A DNA stretch of 64,000 nt from a bacterium (lineage in GTDB: Bacteria; Krumholzibacteriota; Krumholzibacteriia; LZORAL124-64-63), in NCBI GenBank assembly GCA_020049465.1, contig JAIFKS010000046.1, positions 16,127-80,126 of the forward strand, in the 5' to 3' direction. Made by a program: the position numbers and the translations under genes. A model generated the notes under the pieces. That model saw nothing but the letters and a program-made list of their open reading frames with translations. It ran no database searches and had not been told where the DNA came from. Positions 25,926 through 39,890 of the stretch are shown here, one piece after another (position 1 is the stretch's first letter; every line of letters begins with the position of its first letter).

Positions 25926-25951
25926 GGTGGTGAGGTCCGGCTCCGCCGGCC

Positions 25952-26446
25952 TCAATGGATGTTGTCGAAACCTTCGGAGGCGCCCCCGGTCAGCCCCGGC
26001 CGGCCCGGCCGGAACAGGACCTGCTCCAGGATCGGTTCCAGATCGTACGGCGTCAGCGGCCGGAAGGCGATGTGCGAGGAGTACTGCAGCAGCGCCTCCA
26101 TCTGCGCCCGGTCGATCTGGCCCGTGTTGAACAGGTCGATCAGCAGGCCCAGACCGTCGCGCGTCAGGTACTCGTCCTCCATCTCGCCGAACAGCCGGAA
26201 CGTCTTGTCGGACGGCGCGTCCGGCAACGGTTCCTGCGGCCAGTCCTGGCGCGGGTCCGGCAGCAGGTGCTCCTCGACCCAGTCCAGCAGGGCGTGCACG
26301 TCCTCGTCCATCAGCCCCGAGGCTTTCATCCGCTCCCGGAGACGGCCCAGGCGCGCCGCCGAGACCTCGGCGCCGCCGGAGAGGGCCTCCAGCAACAACA
26401 CCAGCAGGTGCTTATGCTTACCACGTTCGCTGTCCATCGCTGGCAT
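25952..26446 (-). CDS. smg: Smg/DUF494 family protein
   Basis: 164-aa protein resembling Smg (DUF494): a helical N-terminal third (LLVLLLEALSGG), then ALLDWVEEHLL, a central FRLFGEMEDEYLTRDGLGLLIDLFNTGQID segment and a C-terminal DLEPILEQVLF. In many bacteria smg lies next to topA, as here, which raises confidence for a short, weakly conserved protein. The biochemical role is unknown. ATG 26446 is preferred; ATG 26437 is possible, and the start at 26494 would overlap the proposed -10 box. Confidence 0.75.
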   Translation of the reverse strand: MPAMDSERGKHKHLLVLLLEALSGGAEVSAARLGRLRERMKASGLMDEDVHALLDWVEEHLLPDPRQDWPQEPLPDAPSDKTFRLFGEMEDEYLTRDGLGLLIDLFNTGQIDRAQMEALLQYSSHIAFRPLTPYDLEPILEQVLFRPGRPGLTGGASEGFDNIH

Positions 26447-26484
26447 CGCTTTCCGTCGACGGCCCCCGGCCGGCGACCGGGCCA

Positions 26485-26513
26485 AACCTAGCACGGGGGC
26501 CCCGGACCGGCAA
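26485..26513 (-). promoter_or_regulatory. Possible weak promoter for smg
   Basis: TTGCCG (26508-26513), a 17-nt spacer and TAGGTT (26485-26490) on the minus strand, in the gap after secA. The -10 box is poor; support is mainly spacing and position. Confidence 0.3.
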
Positions 26514-26542
26514 GACCGGCCCGTCCGACGCCCGTTCCGGGC

Positions 26543-29554
<3,012 letters not shown>

Positions 29555-29576
29555 GGGTGCTCCTTGTGAGGTGTCT

Positions 29577-31829
29577 CTAGTCGCGGGCGGGCGCCGGGCC
29601 GCCGATGATGGATTGATAGACGGCGCGATCGATCAGGACCTTTTCGACGTAGTGGCGCGTCTCGGGGTAACCGATCCACGCCAGATACACATCGCGTGCG
29701 GCGCCGCCCCCCAGCTGGCGGTCCCAGCGGTCGGTCGCCTCGTAGCCGGCGTTGTAGCCGGCAAGCATCCGGTACGGGTCGCCGTTGTACCGGCGCGCGC
29801 CGTCGCTGAGCAGATGGTCGCCCTTGACGATCGACGTCGGCGCGTTGCTCCAGTGTCCGGCCCCCGGCTGCGCGCCTCTCCGTTCGTAGTGGAACGGCAT
29901 GATCTGCATCCAGCCGAGCGCGCCGGCACGTGATCGTGCCGCCGCCTCGAACAGCGATTCGTTGCGCGCGACGGCCAGCACCAGCGCCGGATCGTTGGCG
30001 GCGGCCAGGAGCGCCGCCCGCACCGGGCCGGGACCCGGAAGGGGGTAAAGGAATAACCGCCGCTCGTCCGCTGTCAAACCGCGCTGTGGAAGGACGGTGG
30101 CCGCGGCCAGGATTCCGCGCTGGTCGCCGACGGCCAGGGCGAAGCCGAGCAGGGCATGAATCAACAGGTGGTCGTCGCCCGCCGCCTTCACCAATTCCGG
30201 CACCAGCGAGGGACGGGGCGCGGCGCCGCCGCCGGTCAGGCGGGCGATGTCCGTGTCCAGAACCTGACCGAAAAGGCGCGGCTCGTCGAGCAGGGGAGCC
30301 ACCGCCGGCAGCACGCCCGCGTCCGCCGGCGCGGCGCGGTTGCGCACAGCGGCCAGCCTTCCGGCGTAGGCGGTGGCGCGGGTGCCGGCTCCCGTGGAAT
30401 CGGCGAATGACCGGCCCCATTTCGCCCAGAGTTCCCACAGCGGCCGGTCGGACGCCGCCGCAAAAGCGGCGCGGTCCGCGTCCGTCGCGGGACGGACCCG
30501 CGGCGACTTTCCGGATTCGACCAGCCAGGCCGCGCGGTCGGGCAATTGCAGCGTGTCCGGCGCTGCGGCGGGCAGACCCAGCCGCGTTTCCCAATGTCTC
30601 GTCTCGGTGATGAAGGACGCGAGTTCCGCCCCGGAGAAGGTCGCCCGGCCCGCGTTGCGCAGGGCGCGCGCCGCGGAAATTTCGTTGCGGGCGATGGAGC
30701 GGACCATCGCCTGTTCCACCCATTGACGCAGCCGCCGGCGGGTCGAGTTGGTGCCGCTGCCATCACGCGCAAGGGCCAGGGCCTGCTCCAGGGCTGCGCT
30801 CGCGCCGACTTCGTCCCCTGCCAGCAGGCGCAGCTCCGCGGCGCGCCGCCACAGGTCCAGGCGCCAGACCGGACGCAGCCCCGGCGTGGCCGCGATCTCT
30901 TCGTAGGCCGCGGCCCGGCCCTGCTGCGCGGTGCGACGCCCACTGACCCACATGCCCTGCAGGTCGACGTCGTCGGGCGGCGTCCGGTAGCGCTGGAAAT
31001 GCGCGGCCAGGTCGTCCTTGGGCAGGACCACGGCGCCTACCGCGGCGCGCCAGGGCTCCGGCAGGCCGGAAGCGGCCAGGTCCTGCGGTTCCAGCCCGCC
31101 GCCGCGGCCGACGCCCGCCAGCCAGGCGCGCCAGGCTTCGGTCGTGGCCGGCGGCGCCAGGGGCGCCTGCCCGCGCTCGCGGCAGTAGGCCACCCACAGT
31201 GCCCAGGCGTTGGCCGCGTCGAACGGCGGCAGCGGCAGGGCTTCGGACCAGATCGTGTTTGTTTCGGCAGGCTGGCCGCCGCCGAGGCGCGCCACCCTTC
31301 GGGCGCGCAGGCTCCACAGGAACGACTCGCGAGGTTCGACGCCGGGAGCTTCGCGCCGGGCCAGGGTTTCGGCCTCGGACCGCGCGGCAGCCAGGTCGCC
31401 CGCCTTAAGAGCGGCGTCGAAGCGCCGGGCGCCCAGTTCGGCTTCGAGGAACGCGAGACCGTCGACGGCCTGCAGGGCCGCGAAGGTCGCCGACGTGTCG
31501 GCGTAGGCCGCGACCGCCCGGCGGGCGGCGGACATCACTTCAGACGGGGCGTCCGTCCGAGCGGTCAGCCAGCGCGAGGTGAGGTCGATGCCCGTCGGTG
31601 CCGGTCGTGCGCCATCCAGCAGGCGCAGCGCCGCTCTCGTCCAGGCCGTGTCCGGCCTCGCAGGTTCCAGCAGTCCGGCCGGATACCCGTCCATCAGCCC
31701 CGCCGAAACGCCGGCGCCGCCGACCTGGAAGCGTTCCAGCCATGGATCATAGAGCGGCCCCGACCGGGCCGCCGCCGGCACCAGTCCCAGGGCCAGCAAC
31801 ACCACTGCCGACTTTCCCCGCCAGTTCAA
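29577..31829 (-). CDS. Slt-type soluble lytic murein transglycosylase
   Basis: 750-aa periplasmic enzyme predicted to cleave the MurNAc-GlcNAc bond of peptidoglycan. Signal peptide at about 1-22 (VVLLALGLVPAAARS), a long alpha-helical region of roughly 550 residues like the Slt70 superhelix, then a GH23 catalytic domain from about 590 with the catalytic Glu in VARNESLFEAAARSRAGALGWMQIMP and AGYNAGYEATDRW. The likely start is TTG 31829, whose last two bases are the first two of the upstream TGA stop (ATTGA), with AAGGTGG about 10 bases upstream. It is coupled to the M6 protease gene. Confidence 0.85.
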   Translation of the reverse strand: MNWRGKSAVVLLALGLVPAAARSGPLYDPWLERFQVGGAGVSAGLMDGYPAGLLEPARPDTAWTRAALRLLDGARPAPTGIDLTSRWLTARTDAPSEVMSAARRAVAAYADTSATFAALQAVDGLAFLEAELGARRFDAALKAGDLAAARSEAETLARREAPGVEPRESFLWSLRARRVARLGGGQPAETNTIWSEALPLPPFDAANAWALWVAYCRERGQAPLAPPATTEAWRAWLAGVGRGGGLEPQDLAASGLPEPWRAAVGAVVLPKDDLAAHFQRYRTPPDDVDLQGMWVSGRRTAQQGRAAAYEEIAATPGLRPVWRLDLWRRAAELRLLAGDEVGASAALEQALALARDGSGTNSTRRRLRQWVEQAMVRSIARNEISAARALRNAGRATFSGAELASFITETRHWETRLGLPAAAPDTLQLPDRAAWLVESGKSPRVRPATDADRAAFAAASDRPLWELWAKWGRSFADSTGAGTRATAYAGRLAAVRNRAAPADAGVLPAVAPLLDEPRLFGQVLDTDIARLTGGGAAPRPSLVPELVKAAGDDHLLIHALLGFALAVGDQRGILAAATVLPQRGLTADERRLFLYPLPGPGPVRAALLAAANDPALVLAVARNESLFEAAARSRAGALGWMQIMPFHYERRGAQPGAGHWSNAPTSIVKGDHLLSDGARRYNGDPYRMLAGYNAGYEATDRWDRQLGGGAARDVYLAWIGYPETRHYVEKVLIDRAVYQSIIGGPAPARD

Positions 31830-34684
31830 TGTCTCAGCACCACCTTGCGTGTCACCGGCGCGCCGGCGCCGTCGAGTTTCAGAACATAGGTACCGGAGGG
31901 CAGGCGCCGCCCGTCGTCGTCGTTGCCGGTCCATTCGGCGAATTGCATGCCCGGCGGCACGTTACGCGCGTGCACGAGGCGCCCGCGCAGATCGAAAATC
32001 CGCAACCGCGCCGACGCTCCGTCGGGAATCCGCAACGTGAACCGGAGCACACCGGCCGCCGGATTGGGCCACGGGTCGCCGAGCGTGTTCGAGCTTTCTG
32101 CCGAGTCCGGCGCACTGCCGCCGCCGTCAACGTATAACGTCACCGGCGCGAGCGCGAGGATCCCCCACGGCGACGGGCCCGTCACGCGCAATTCGCGCCG
32201 TGTTCCGGGCGATTCCGGCCATCGACCGATGATGTCGCCGGCGGCGACGGCGTTCGCGGCCGTTGTCGACAGCGTGCTCCAGGAACTGTCGGGCAACGTT
32301 CGAGCCTGCACCGAGAATGGTTCACTGGACGGTGCGTCGAGGCTCCAGAGCCAGTTCCAGGACAGCCCCGCGTTCCAGGTGAGATTCTCGTCTTCCATCG
32401 CCGTGACCGCGACCGCGCGGCAGTCCGCGATCATCCAGCCGCGACCGCGCCAGAGATCGTTGGCGGCCAATTCCAGGCGCAGGCGCCACGGTCCGCCTTC
32501 CCCGTCCGGGACGGGGATGAGATCCGTGCGCCAGAGCGGCCGGACGCCCTCGCTGAAAGCGGCGGCCGGTTCGCCGAACGAGCCGCGGCCCCTGAGCGCG
32601 CTGGCCGAGGTTGCGTCCACCTGCGCGGGCCAGCCCCTCACAGGCTCGGCCACCGTCTCGGCGCCGTCGGGTCCGATCCAGCTGGCCACCGCGCCGTCCA
32701 TGGGAACGCCCCCGGGCAGGGTCTCCACGTCGACCCAATGCACCAGACGCACGCCGCCGACGTCCGGGTCCAGCGGCCCGCTCGTCAGACGCGCACGCCC
32801 GCCGTTCGTGTAGTTCACGGCGGGCCAATCCCCGGCCTCGGCGTTCTCGCCTGTGCAGACGAGTACCGGAAGCTGATCCGCCGCCGGGGAATCGGCGCCG
32901 GTCCACCGTCGCCAGCTGGTACCGGGGCCATCCGGCAGTTCGACGGTCCACTCGCCGGGCCAGATGTTCGCGAAGTCGAGAGTCGTGGACGTAGACGACC
33001 AGCACCAGGGGCGCGCCGCCACCAGGGTCGGCAGACCGGGCCCTGTCAGCGTGCAGCGGAAGGTGGTGCAGGCGCTCAGCGGGGGCGCGGCGCCCCGGAC
33101 CCAGGCCGGCGGCGTGATCGGCGTCCAGTGGCCTGCGGAGTCCGGCTCCAGTTCGACATCCACGGCCGTGGCGCCACCCGCAAAAGCGCCGCCGGGATCG
33201 TCGCCGAGCGCTTCAAGACGGACCGAAAGGGACGCGGCAATGCCGCCTTCGACCCGCGCGGTGAACCGGAGTGTCCACGGCGCCGTCGGCGCGAATGCGA
33301 GGTCGAACGTGAGCCACGGCGAGTCGTTGCTGGCTGTGTGATGGACGATGCCGCCGGCGACGGTACCAATGCCCGTGATCGAAACCCCACTCGACCCGCC
33401 GTACCCGTCGCTGGCCGGGTCGGTTTCCGGCGTCCAGGCGCTCACGGCGCCCGGCCCCGGGAACACATCGGCGGCCGCGCCTGTATCATTCCCCTGGCGC
33501 AGATCGCCGTTTCCGTCCGCCTCGACCAGCCGGGTCCGCAGGTGCCATTGCTGGAAACCGTCATCGCTCCAGCCGCCCTCCGGAACATTCTCGTCGACGT
33601 GCAGGATCACCAGGCCGGCGGCCGGCAGCGCGGCATCGAACGGCGCCGCGGCGGCCGGATCGCGCGCTTCGAGAAGAAAGAACTCGGGCCCGGTCTCGCC
33701 GCGCGTCCAGACGCGGTGCGCACGCGCCTCGCCCGGAGCGGACTTCAACGTGTCTCCCGCCGCGGCGCCGGTCGCGATCGCGACGGTGTCGCACCAGCCC
33801 AGCAGCGCGCGCGAGTAGGCGTCCGGCAGGGCCGGGTTCCAGCCGCCGCCGGTGCCCCAGGCGCCGGCCGCCATCAGGCTGAAAACGCCCAACCCACCGG
33901 AGCCCGCCAGATCGCCGGCGCCGTTCGTCGGCGGCAGGAGCGGGTCGTAGCGATCCTCCAGGCCGAGCAGATGGGCCGTCTCATGCGCCCAGATACCGGG
34001 GCCGCTGGACAGGCTCGCCACGGCGTAGGGACCGGCATTGACGCCGTCACTCACGACCGGAGCCTCGAGGTAGTATTGCAGCGCCTGGATCCGTCCCTCC
34101 TGCGGGTCGTTCTCCTGCCCCGCCGCCGCATGCAGGATGAGCACGCCGTCGACCCAGCCGTCGTCATCGGCGGTTCCGGCCAGACCGTCGGGGCCGTCCA
34201 GATCGGCCAGACGCAGATCATATCCGGCCGCCGCCACCGCCCCGATCGCCTCGGTCGCCAACCGACGCGTGCGCGTGAAACCGTTGAGCCCCACGTCCGA
34301 GTAGTCGATCGCCGCGCCGGACAGCCGCACCAGCGGCGCCGTGAGGCAGACCACTTCGCAGCGGCCGGCCGAAGCGACGTCGAAATAGTGCCGCAGCGAC
34401 TGGCCGTCGGTCGCGGTCAGGCGCGGCGCCAGGCCGGCGGGGTTCCAGTCGGTGGGCAGGCGGTGGTCGGAGAAATCCACGGGGATGACGAGCAGGCCGA
34501 AGCGGACGGGCGAGGGCGCGTTCTTGTCGGCCACAAGACTGCGCGCACGCAGCGCGGACCTGCGTGCGGCGCGCCAGGACTGAAGTGTCTCGTCGACCGG
34601 CGCGGCGGGCAGGGTCGCCGGGGCCAACCAAGCGAGCGCCGCCAGCAGGCAGAACGAAACGATCCAGCGGGATTGCGGGCGCAT
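31826..34684 (-). CDS. Secreted M6-like metalloprotease with C-terminal sorting-type domain
   Basis: 952-aa exported protease. Signal peptide at about 1-28. The M6 (immune inhibitor A-like) catalytic domain holds the zinc motif HETAHLLGLED (HExxH at 234-238, then G241 and D244) and a downstream SLMAAGAWG resembling the Met-turn. Residues about 450-860 are beta-rich, without a recognised domain. The last 85 residues (LGDPWPNPAAGVLRF, LRIFDLRGRLV, WTGNDDDGRRLPSGTYVLKL) are a FlgD-Ig/type-IX-like C-terminal domain. Such domains direct secretion or surface attachment in FCB bacteria. GGAG lies four bases before the ATG. Confidence 0.85.
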   Translation of the reverse strand: MRPQSRWIVSFCLLAALAWLAPATLPAAPVDETLQSWRAARRSALRARSLVADKNAPSPVRFGLLVIPVDFSDHRLPTDWNPAGLAPRLTATDGQSLRHYFDVASAGRCEVVCLTAPLVRLSGAAIDYSDVGLNGFTRTRRLATEAIGAVAAAGYDLRLADLDGPDGLAGTADDDGWVDGVLILHAAAGQENDPQEGRIQALQYYLEAPVVSDGVNAGPYAVASLSSGPGIWAHETAHLLGLEDRYDPLLPPTNGAGDLAGSGGLGVFSLMAAGAWGTGGGWNPALPDAYSRALLGWCDTVAIATGAAAGDTLKSAPGEARAHRVWTRGETGPEFFLLEARDPAAAAPFDAALPAAGLVILHVDENVPEGGWSDDGFQQWHLRTRLVEADGNGDLRQGNDTGAAADVFPGPGAVSAWTPETDPASDGYGGSSGVSITGIGTVAGGIVHHTASNDSPWLTFDLAFAPTAPWTLRFTARVEGGIAASLSVRLEALGDDPGGAFAGGATAVDVELEPDSAGHWTPITPPAWVRGAAPPLSACTTFRCTLTGPGLPTLVAARPWCWSSTSTTLDFANIWPGEWTVELPDGPGTSWRRWTGADSPAADQLPVLVCTGENAEAGDWPAVNYTNGGRARLTSGPLDPDVGGVRLVHWVDVETLPGGVPMDGAVASWIGPDGAETVAEPVRGWPAQVDATSASALRGRGSFGEPAAAFSEGVRPLWRTDLIPVPDGEGGPWRLRLELAANDLWRGRGWMIADCRAVAVTAMEDENLTWNAGLSWNWLWSLDAPSSEPFSVQARTLPDSSWSTLSTTAANAVAAGDIIGRWPESPGTRRELRVTGPSPWGILALAPVTLYVDGGGSAPDSAESSNTLGDPWPNPAAGVLRFTLRIPDGASARLRIFDLRGRLVHARNVPPGMQFAEWTGNDDDGRRLPSGTYVLKLDGAGAPVTRKVVLRH

Positions 34685-34753
34685 GCGACTCCGGTGGCGG
34701 ATCCGGCCAGGTCAACGCGGCCGGAACCGGTGGTGCGGTTCCGCCATGACGAC

Positions 34754-34769
34754 AATATACGCCGGAACG

Positions 34770-34782
<13 letters not shown>
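34754..34782 (-). promoter_or_regulatory. Possible promoter for the M6 protease gene
   Basis: TATATT (34754-34759) on the minus strand in the 85-nt gap after purH, with a poor -35 candidate TTTCAA 17 nt upstream, inside the purH stop region. Support rests mainly on the -10 box. Confidence 0.35.
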
Positions 34783-36292
<1,510 letters not shown>

Positions 36293-36311
<19 letters not shown>

Positions 36312-37198
36312 GCCGCGGCCTCCAGGGGGAACAGGATCTCCAGAACCTCGCGGTACCGCTGTGCCGTGCGCAGCAGAACGTCCTGCGGCAACGGTGGTGG
36401 TGGCGGCGCCTTGTCCCAGGTCAGGGTTTCCAGATGATTGCGCAGGATCTGCTTGTCCCAGCTCGGCGGCTCCCGGCCGGGAACGACCGCGTCCGCCGGC
36501 CAGAAGCGGCTCGAATCCGGCGTCATGACTTCGTCGATCAGGTGGATGCGTCCGTCGATGAGGCCGAACTCGAACTTCGTGTCCGCGAGGATGACCCCGC
36601 GCGAACGCGCGTGCTCGGCGCCTTCACCATACAAACGCAGTGTCAGGTCGCGCAGCGCGCGCGCGGTCGGCGCGCCGACCGTGGTCTCGACTTCGGCGAA
36701 GGTGATGTCCAGATCATGCCCTTCGTCGGCTTTCGTCGTCGGCGTGAACAGGGGCTCCGGCAGGCGGTCGGCCAGCTTCAGGCCCGGCGGCAACGGCTGT
36801 CCGCAGATCGTTCCCGACCGGTTGTACGACTTGAAGCCCGAGCCCGCGAGATAGCCGCGCACGACGCATTCGACCGGGAAGCGATCGGCTTTCCGCACGA
36901 GCATCGAACGGCCGCCCAGCGCGTCGGCATGGGCCGCGAACGGCGCCGGGAACTTCGCCGGGTCGGCGGTGAGCACATGATTGGGCACGACGTCGGCGAA
37001 GTGCTCGAACCAGCCGAGACTCATCACGTTGAGCACGACGCCGCGGCCGGGCACCAGGTCGTTCATGATGACGTCGAAGGCCGACACGCGGTCGGTGGCG
37101 ACCACCAGCAATTCGCTGCCGAGGTCGAAGATGTCGCGGACCTTGCCTTCGAAGTCGGGAACGAGGCCGAGGTCGCGCGCGCTGCGTAGGGCAGGCAT
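36293..37198 (-). CDS. purC: SAICAR synthetase
   Basis: ATP-dependent ligase joining CAIR and aspartate in purine synthesis, 301 aa, the longer form seen in yeast and some bacteria rather than the ~237-aa E. coli form. Motifs include EGKVRDIFDLG, ATDRVSAFDVIM, VRGYLAGSGFKSY, DTKFEFG and DEVMTPDSSRFWP. ATG 37198 has GGAGG seven bases upstream. It is followed by purH in an overlapping pair; the other pur genes are not in the window. Confidence 0.95.
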
Positions 37199-37302
37199 GG
37201 GATTTCCTCCGGGTCTGCCCCGGAGCGTCGTCCGGAGGCGGCGGTGCGGTGCGGCGGCTCGTTCCGGAACGCTCCGAAGCCCGGTCACGGCGCCGCCCGC
37301 CG

Positions 37303-37331
37303 ATGGTAGGCGCGGTCCCCAAGGGTGTCAA
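37303..37331 (-). promoter_or_regulatory. Sigma-70-like promoter for purC-purH
   Basis: Consensus TTGACA (37326-37331), a 17-nt spacer and TACCAT (37303-37308) on the minus strand, between the end of comEC and purC. The leader is about 95 nt and GC-rich with small hairpins; no purine or PRPP riboswitch core was recognised. Confidence 0.65.
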
Positions 37332-37349
37332 GGCGCAGCGACAGCGCCA

Positions 37350-39890
37350 TCAGGGAAGACCCGGCAGGTCCGGGTTCCGCCAGAGTCCGTGGGCCTGCAG
37401 GCGCCCGCTGGAGATGTCCCAGCGGACCGTGGATGTCCCGCCGAGATCCGAACGCAGGGTGGCCAACGTGTCGCCAGCCACGACATACGGCCCATGGCTG
37501 GGGTGGCGGTAACGGTTGCCGACGCCGCAACTGACCAGCACCAGACGCGGGTGCAGGCGATCGAGCCAGGGCGCGCTGCCCGAGGTGTTGCTGCCGTGAT
37601 GCCCAGCCTTCCAGACCTCGGCCCGCCCCAGGTCCGGGTGGGCCGCCAGGAGCAACGCCTCGCCGTGGCGTTCCAGATCGCCGCTCCAGACAAGACGAAC
37701 CTGTTCGCCCTGTCGCAGGACCAGCACCAGGGAGCGGTCGTTCTCGTCGAGTTGGGCGGACTCGGCGGCCGGAACCGAAAGCAGCGCTACCTCCCACTCC
37801 CGCCAGCGGTGCAACGGGAGGACCGGCGACGGCGCCTGCACGCGCGACGTGTCCGGCAGTCCGGCCAGGGCCTCGACGGCGCGGCCGCCGCAGTACCACC
37901 GGCCCACCCGCAGCTGCTCCGCCGCTACGCGTGCACCGCCCGTGTGATCCCGGTGCCCGTGCGTCAGCACCACGGCGTCAACGGCTCGGATTCCTCTGCG
38001 GCGCAGGGCCGGCAGCACGTCCCGCGCGAACGGTCCGTCCGCGTCGTCGCCGAAACCGTAGGCGCCGCCGGTGTCCAGCAGGACACGCCAGCCGTCGGGA
38101 AACGTCAGCAGGCCGCAGTCGCCCTGCCCGACGTCGAACTGCGTGAGCTCCACTTCCCGGTTGGGACGCAGGAGATGCGGCGGCAGCGTCGTCAGCAGCA
38201 GGCCGACCGGCGCCGAAGCTGCCAGCAGCGCCAGCGCCTGCTTCCGCCGTCCGGCGCGGTGCAACCGGGCCAGGCCGCCCAGCAGCAGCGCGCTCAGGAG
38301 CAGCCATACCGCGAAACGACCCGCCGACAGCGCGGGCAGACCCAGCTCCCAGTCGCCGGCCCGGGCCGCCGCCCAGGCCACCGCCGCCGCCAGCAGACGG
38401 AAGACGAGCCAGGCCAATGCGCCGCAGGCCTCGCCCGCCGGGCGGAATGCGGCTTCCAGCGCCAGGGCCATGACGGTCAGCCAGACGCCGATGCCGAACG
38501 TCGGCACGACCAGGAGATTGGCGAGCGGCGCCAGCAGGCTGATGCGTCCGAACGCCTGGGCGGCCACCGGCAGCGTGAACCACTGCGCGGCAAGCGTCAC
38601 GCCCAGCCCGCTGCCGAGCCAGGCCAGCGACCGCGGGCCCAGGAATTTCAGGCCGCCGGTGACGCGGCTGACGCCGAGGATGCCTCCGGCCGCGAGATAG
38701 GACAGACGCAGCCCCACGTCGAGCCCGATCCGCGGGTCCCAGACGATGCTGGCCGCGTAAACGAGACCCAGTGCGCGCAGCGCGTCGAGCCGTCGGCCGA
38801 GCAGCGGCGCGATCAGAGCCAGCGCCCCCACTCCGGCGGCGCGGATCACCGAACCGGGCAGGCCGGTCAGGACGGCATACGGAGGCAGCAGGCAGAGCAC
38901 GGGCAGGGCCGACAGCACCGGCCCGGCGCCGAGCGCCCGAGCCGGCGCCAGCACCAGGGCCAGCAGGATCCCCACGTGCAACCCGCTGACAGCGAACAGG
39001 TGCGCCAGGCCGAGATCGGTAAAGGGCTGGCTGTTGCGCCTGCTCTCGGCGTCGCGCGCGCCCAGCAGCACCGACGCGGCGAGCCCGGCTTCGCGCGGCG
39101 GCAACAGACGGCCCAACGCCTCGACGAGACCCGCCTGCAACGGCGCCAGCGCGCGGACGCCGACCACCGCCGCCGGATCGGTCGCCGCCGGGATCACCAC
39201 CCGGCCGGCGTCCGCGCGGCCCGTCCAGGTCAACCCCCGGCCCGTCAGATGCCGCCGGTAATCGAAGGCGTCGGGGATCCCTGCCCCTCGCGGCCGCGAG
39301 GCGACCAGAGGGGCCGCGATCACCTGGCCGATGACCGGCGGGGGACCGCCGCCGGTGAGCATGACACCGTCGCCGGAACGCGGCGTCGCGAATCCGTCGA
39401 CCGCGGCTGCTTCCGGCGCGAAATCAAGAAGTCGGGCCGGTGTACGCCAGCGGCCGCCGCTGGCCGGCGCCGACCACCCGGTGATGCGCAGCAGGGCCGG
39501 GCCTTGGGCGCGCACTGGGATCGCCGGCCCCCAGGGATCGGGCGCGACCGCGTCGGGCCGCTGCCGGCGCGCGTCGGCTTCACTCCACCCCCAGGCCGCG
39601 GCCCCGACGAAGGTGGCGACGCCGGCCACGATGGTCCCGGGCGTACCGGTTCCCCAGGCGAGCACCGGCGTCAATGCGAGGCAGCGGCCCCAACCGGCCG
39701 GTGCTTCGAGCAGCAGGGCCGGAGCGGCCGCCGGAAGCGCACCGCCGGCGACGATGCCGCCCAGATGCAGTCCGGCCCACAGCAGGGGCCACCAGGTTCG
39801 CAGGACAGGAATGAACCGCGACGCGCGGCCGTTCAGCGGGGCCGGGGTGTCAGGCGCAGGTGCTGGCCTTCGCTGTCCCAGAAGTGGCAT
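37350..39890 (-). CDS. comEC: ComEC/Rec2-type DNA uptake channel protein
   Basis: 846-aa polytopic membrane protein predicted to pass single-stranded DNA across the inner membrane. An N-terminal DUF4131-like/OB region (about 30-240) is followed by the competence domain of many membrane helices (VSGLHVGILLAL at 301-312, GLPGSVIRAA). The C-terminal metallo-beta-lactamase domain has DVGQGDC and HGHRDHTGG (644-652), so the nuclease-like metal site looks complete. The first codon overlaps the diguanylate cyclase gene by 58 nt; a CTG at 39836 overlapping that stop is a possible non-canonical start. No other competence genes are in view. Confidence 0.9.
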   Translation of the reverse strand: MPLLGQRRPAPAPDTPAPLNGRASRFIPVLRTWWPLLWAGLHLGGIVAGGALPAAAPALLLEAPAGWGRCLALTPVLAWGTGTPGTIVAGVATFVGAAAWGWSEADARRQRPDAVAPDPWGPAIPVRAQGPALLRITGWSAPASGGRWRTPARLLDFAPEAAAVDGFATPRSGDGVMLTGGGPPPVIGQVIAAPLVASRPRGAGIPDAFDYRRHLTGRGLTWTGRADAGRVVIPAATDPAAVVGVRALAPLQAGLVEALGRLLPPREAGLAASVLLGARDAESRRNSQPFTDLGLAHLFAVSGLHVGILLALVLAPARALGAGPVLSALPVLCLLPPYAVLTGLPGSVIRAAGVGALALIAPLLGRRLDALRALGLVYAASIVWDPRIGLDVGLRLSYLAAGGILGVSRVTGGLKFLGPRSLAWLGSGLGVTLAAQWFTLPVAAQAFGRISLLAPLANLLVVPTFGIGVWLTVMALALEAAFRPAGEACGALAWLVFRLLAAAVAWAAARAGDWELGLPALSAGRFAVWLLLSALLLGGLARLHRAGRRKQALALLAASAPVGLLLTTLPPHLLRPNREVELTQFDVGQGDCGLLTFPDGWRVLLDTGGAYGFGDDADGPFARDVLPALRRRGIRAVDAVVLTHGHRDHTGGARVAAEQLRVGRWYCGGRAVEALAGLPDTSRVQAPSPVLPLHRWREWEVALLSVPAAESAQLDENDRSLVLVLRQGEQVRLVWSGDLERHGEALLLAAHPDLGRAEVWKAGHHGSNTSGSAPWLDRLHPRLVLVSCGVGNRYRHPSHGPYVVAGDTLATLRSDLGGTSTVRWDISSGRLQAHGLWRNPDLPGLP

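Noticed and set aside
37205..37300. Purine or PRPP riboswitch upstream of purC
   Set aside because: The leader is short and GC-rich, and no conserved aptamer core could be found.
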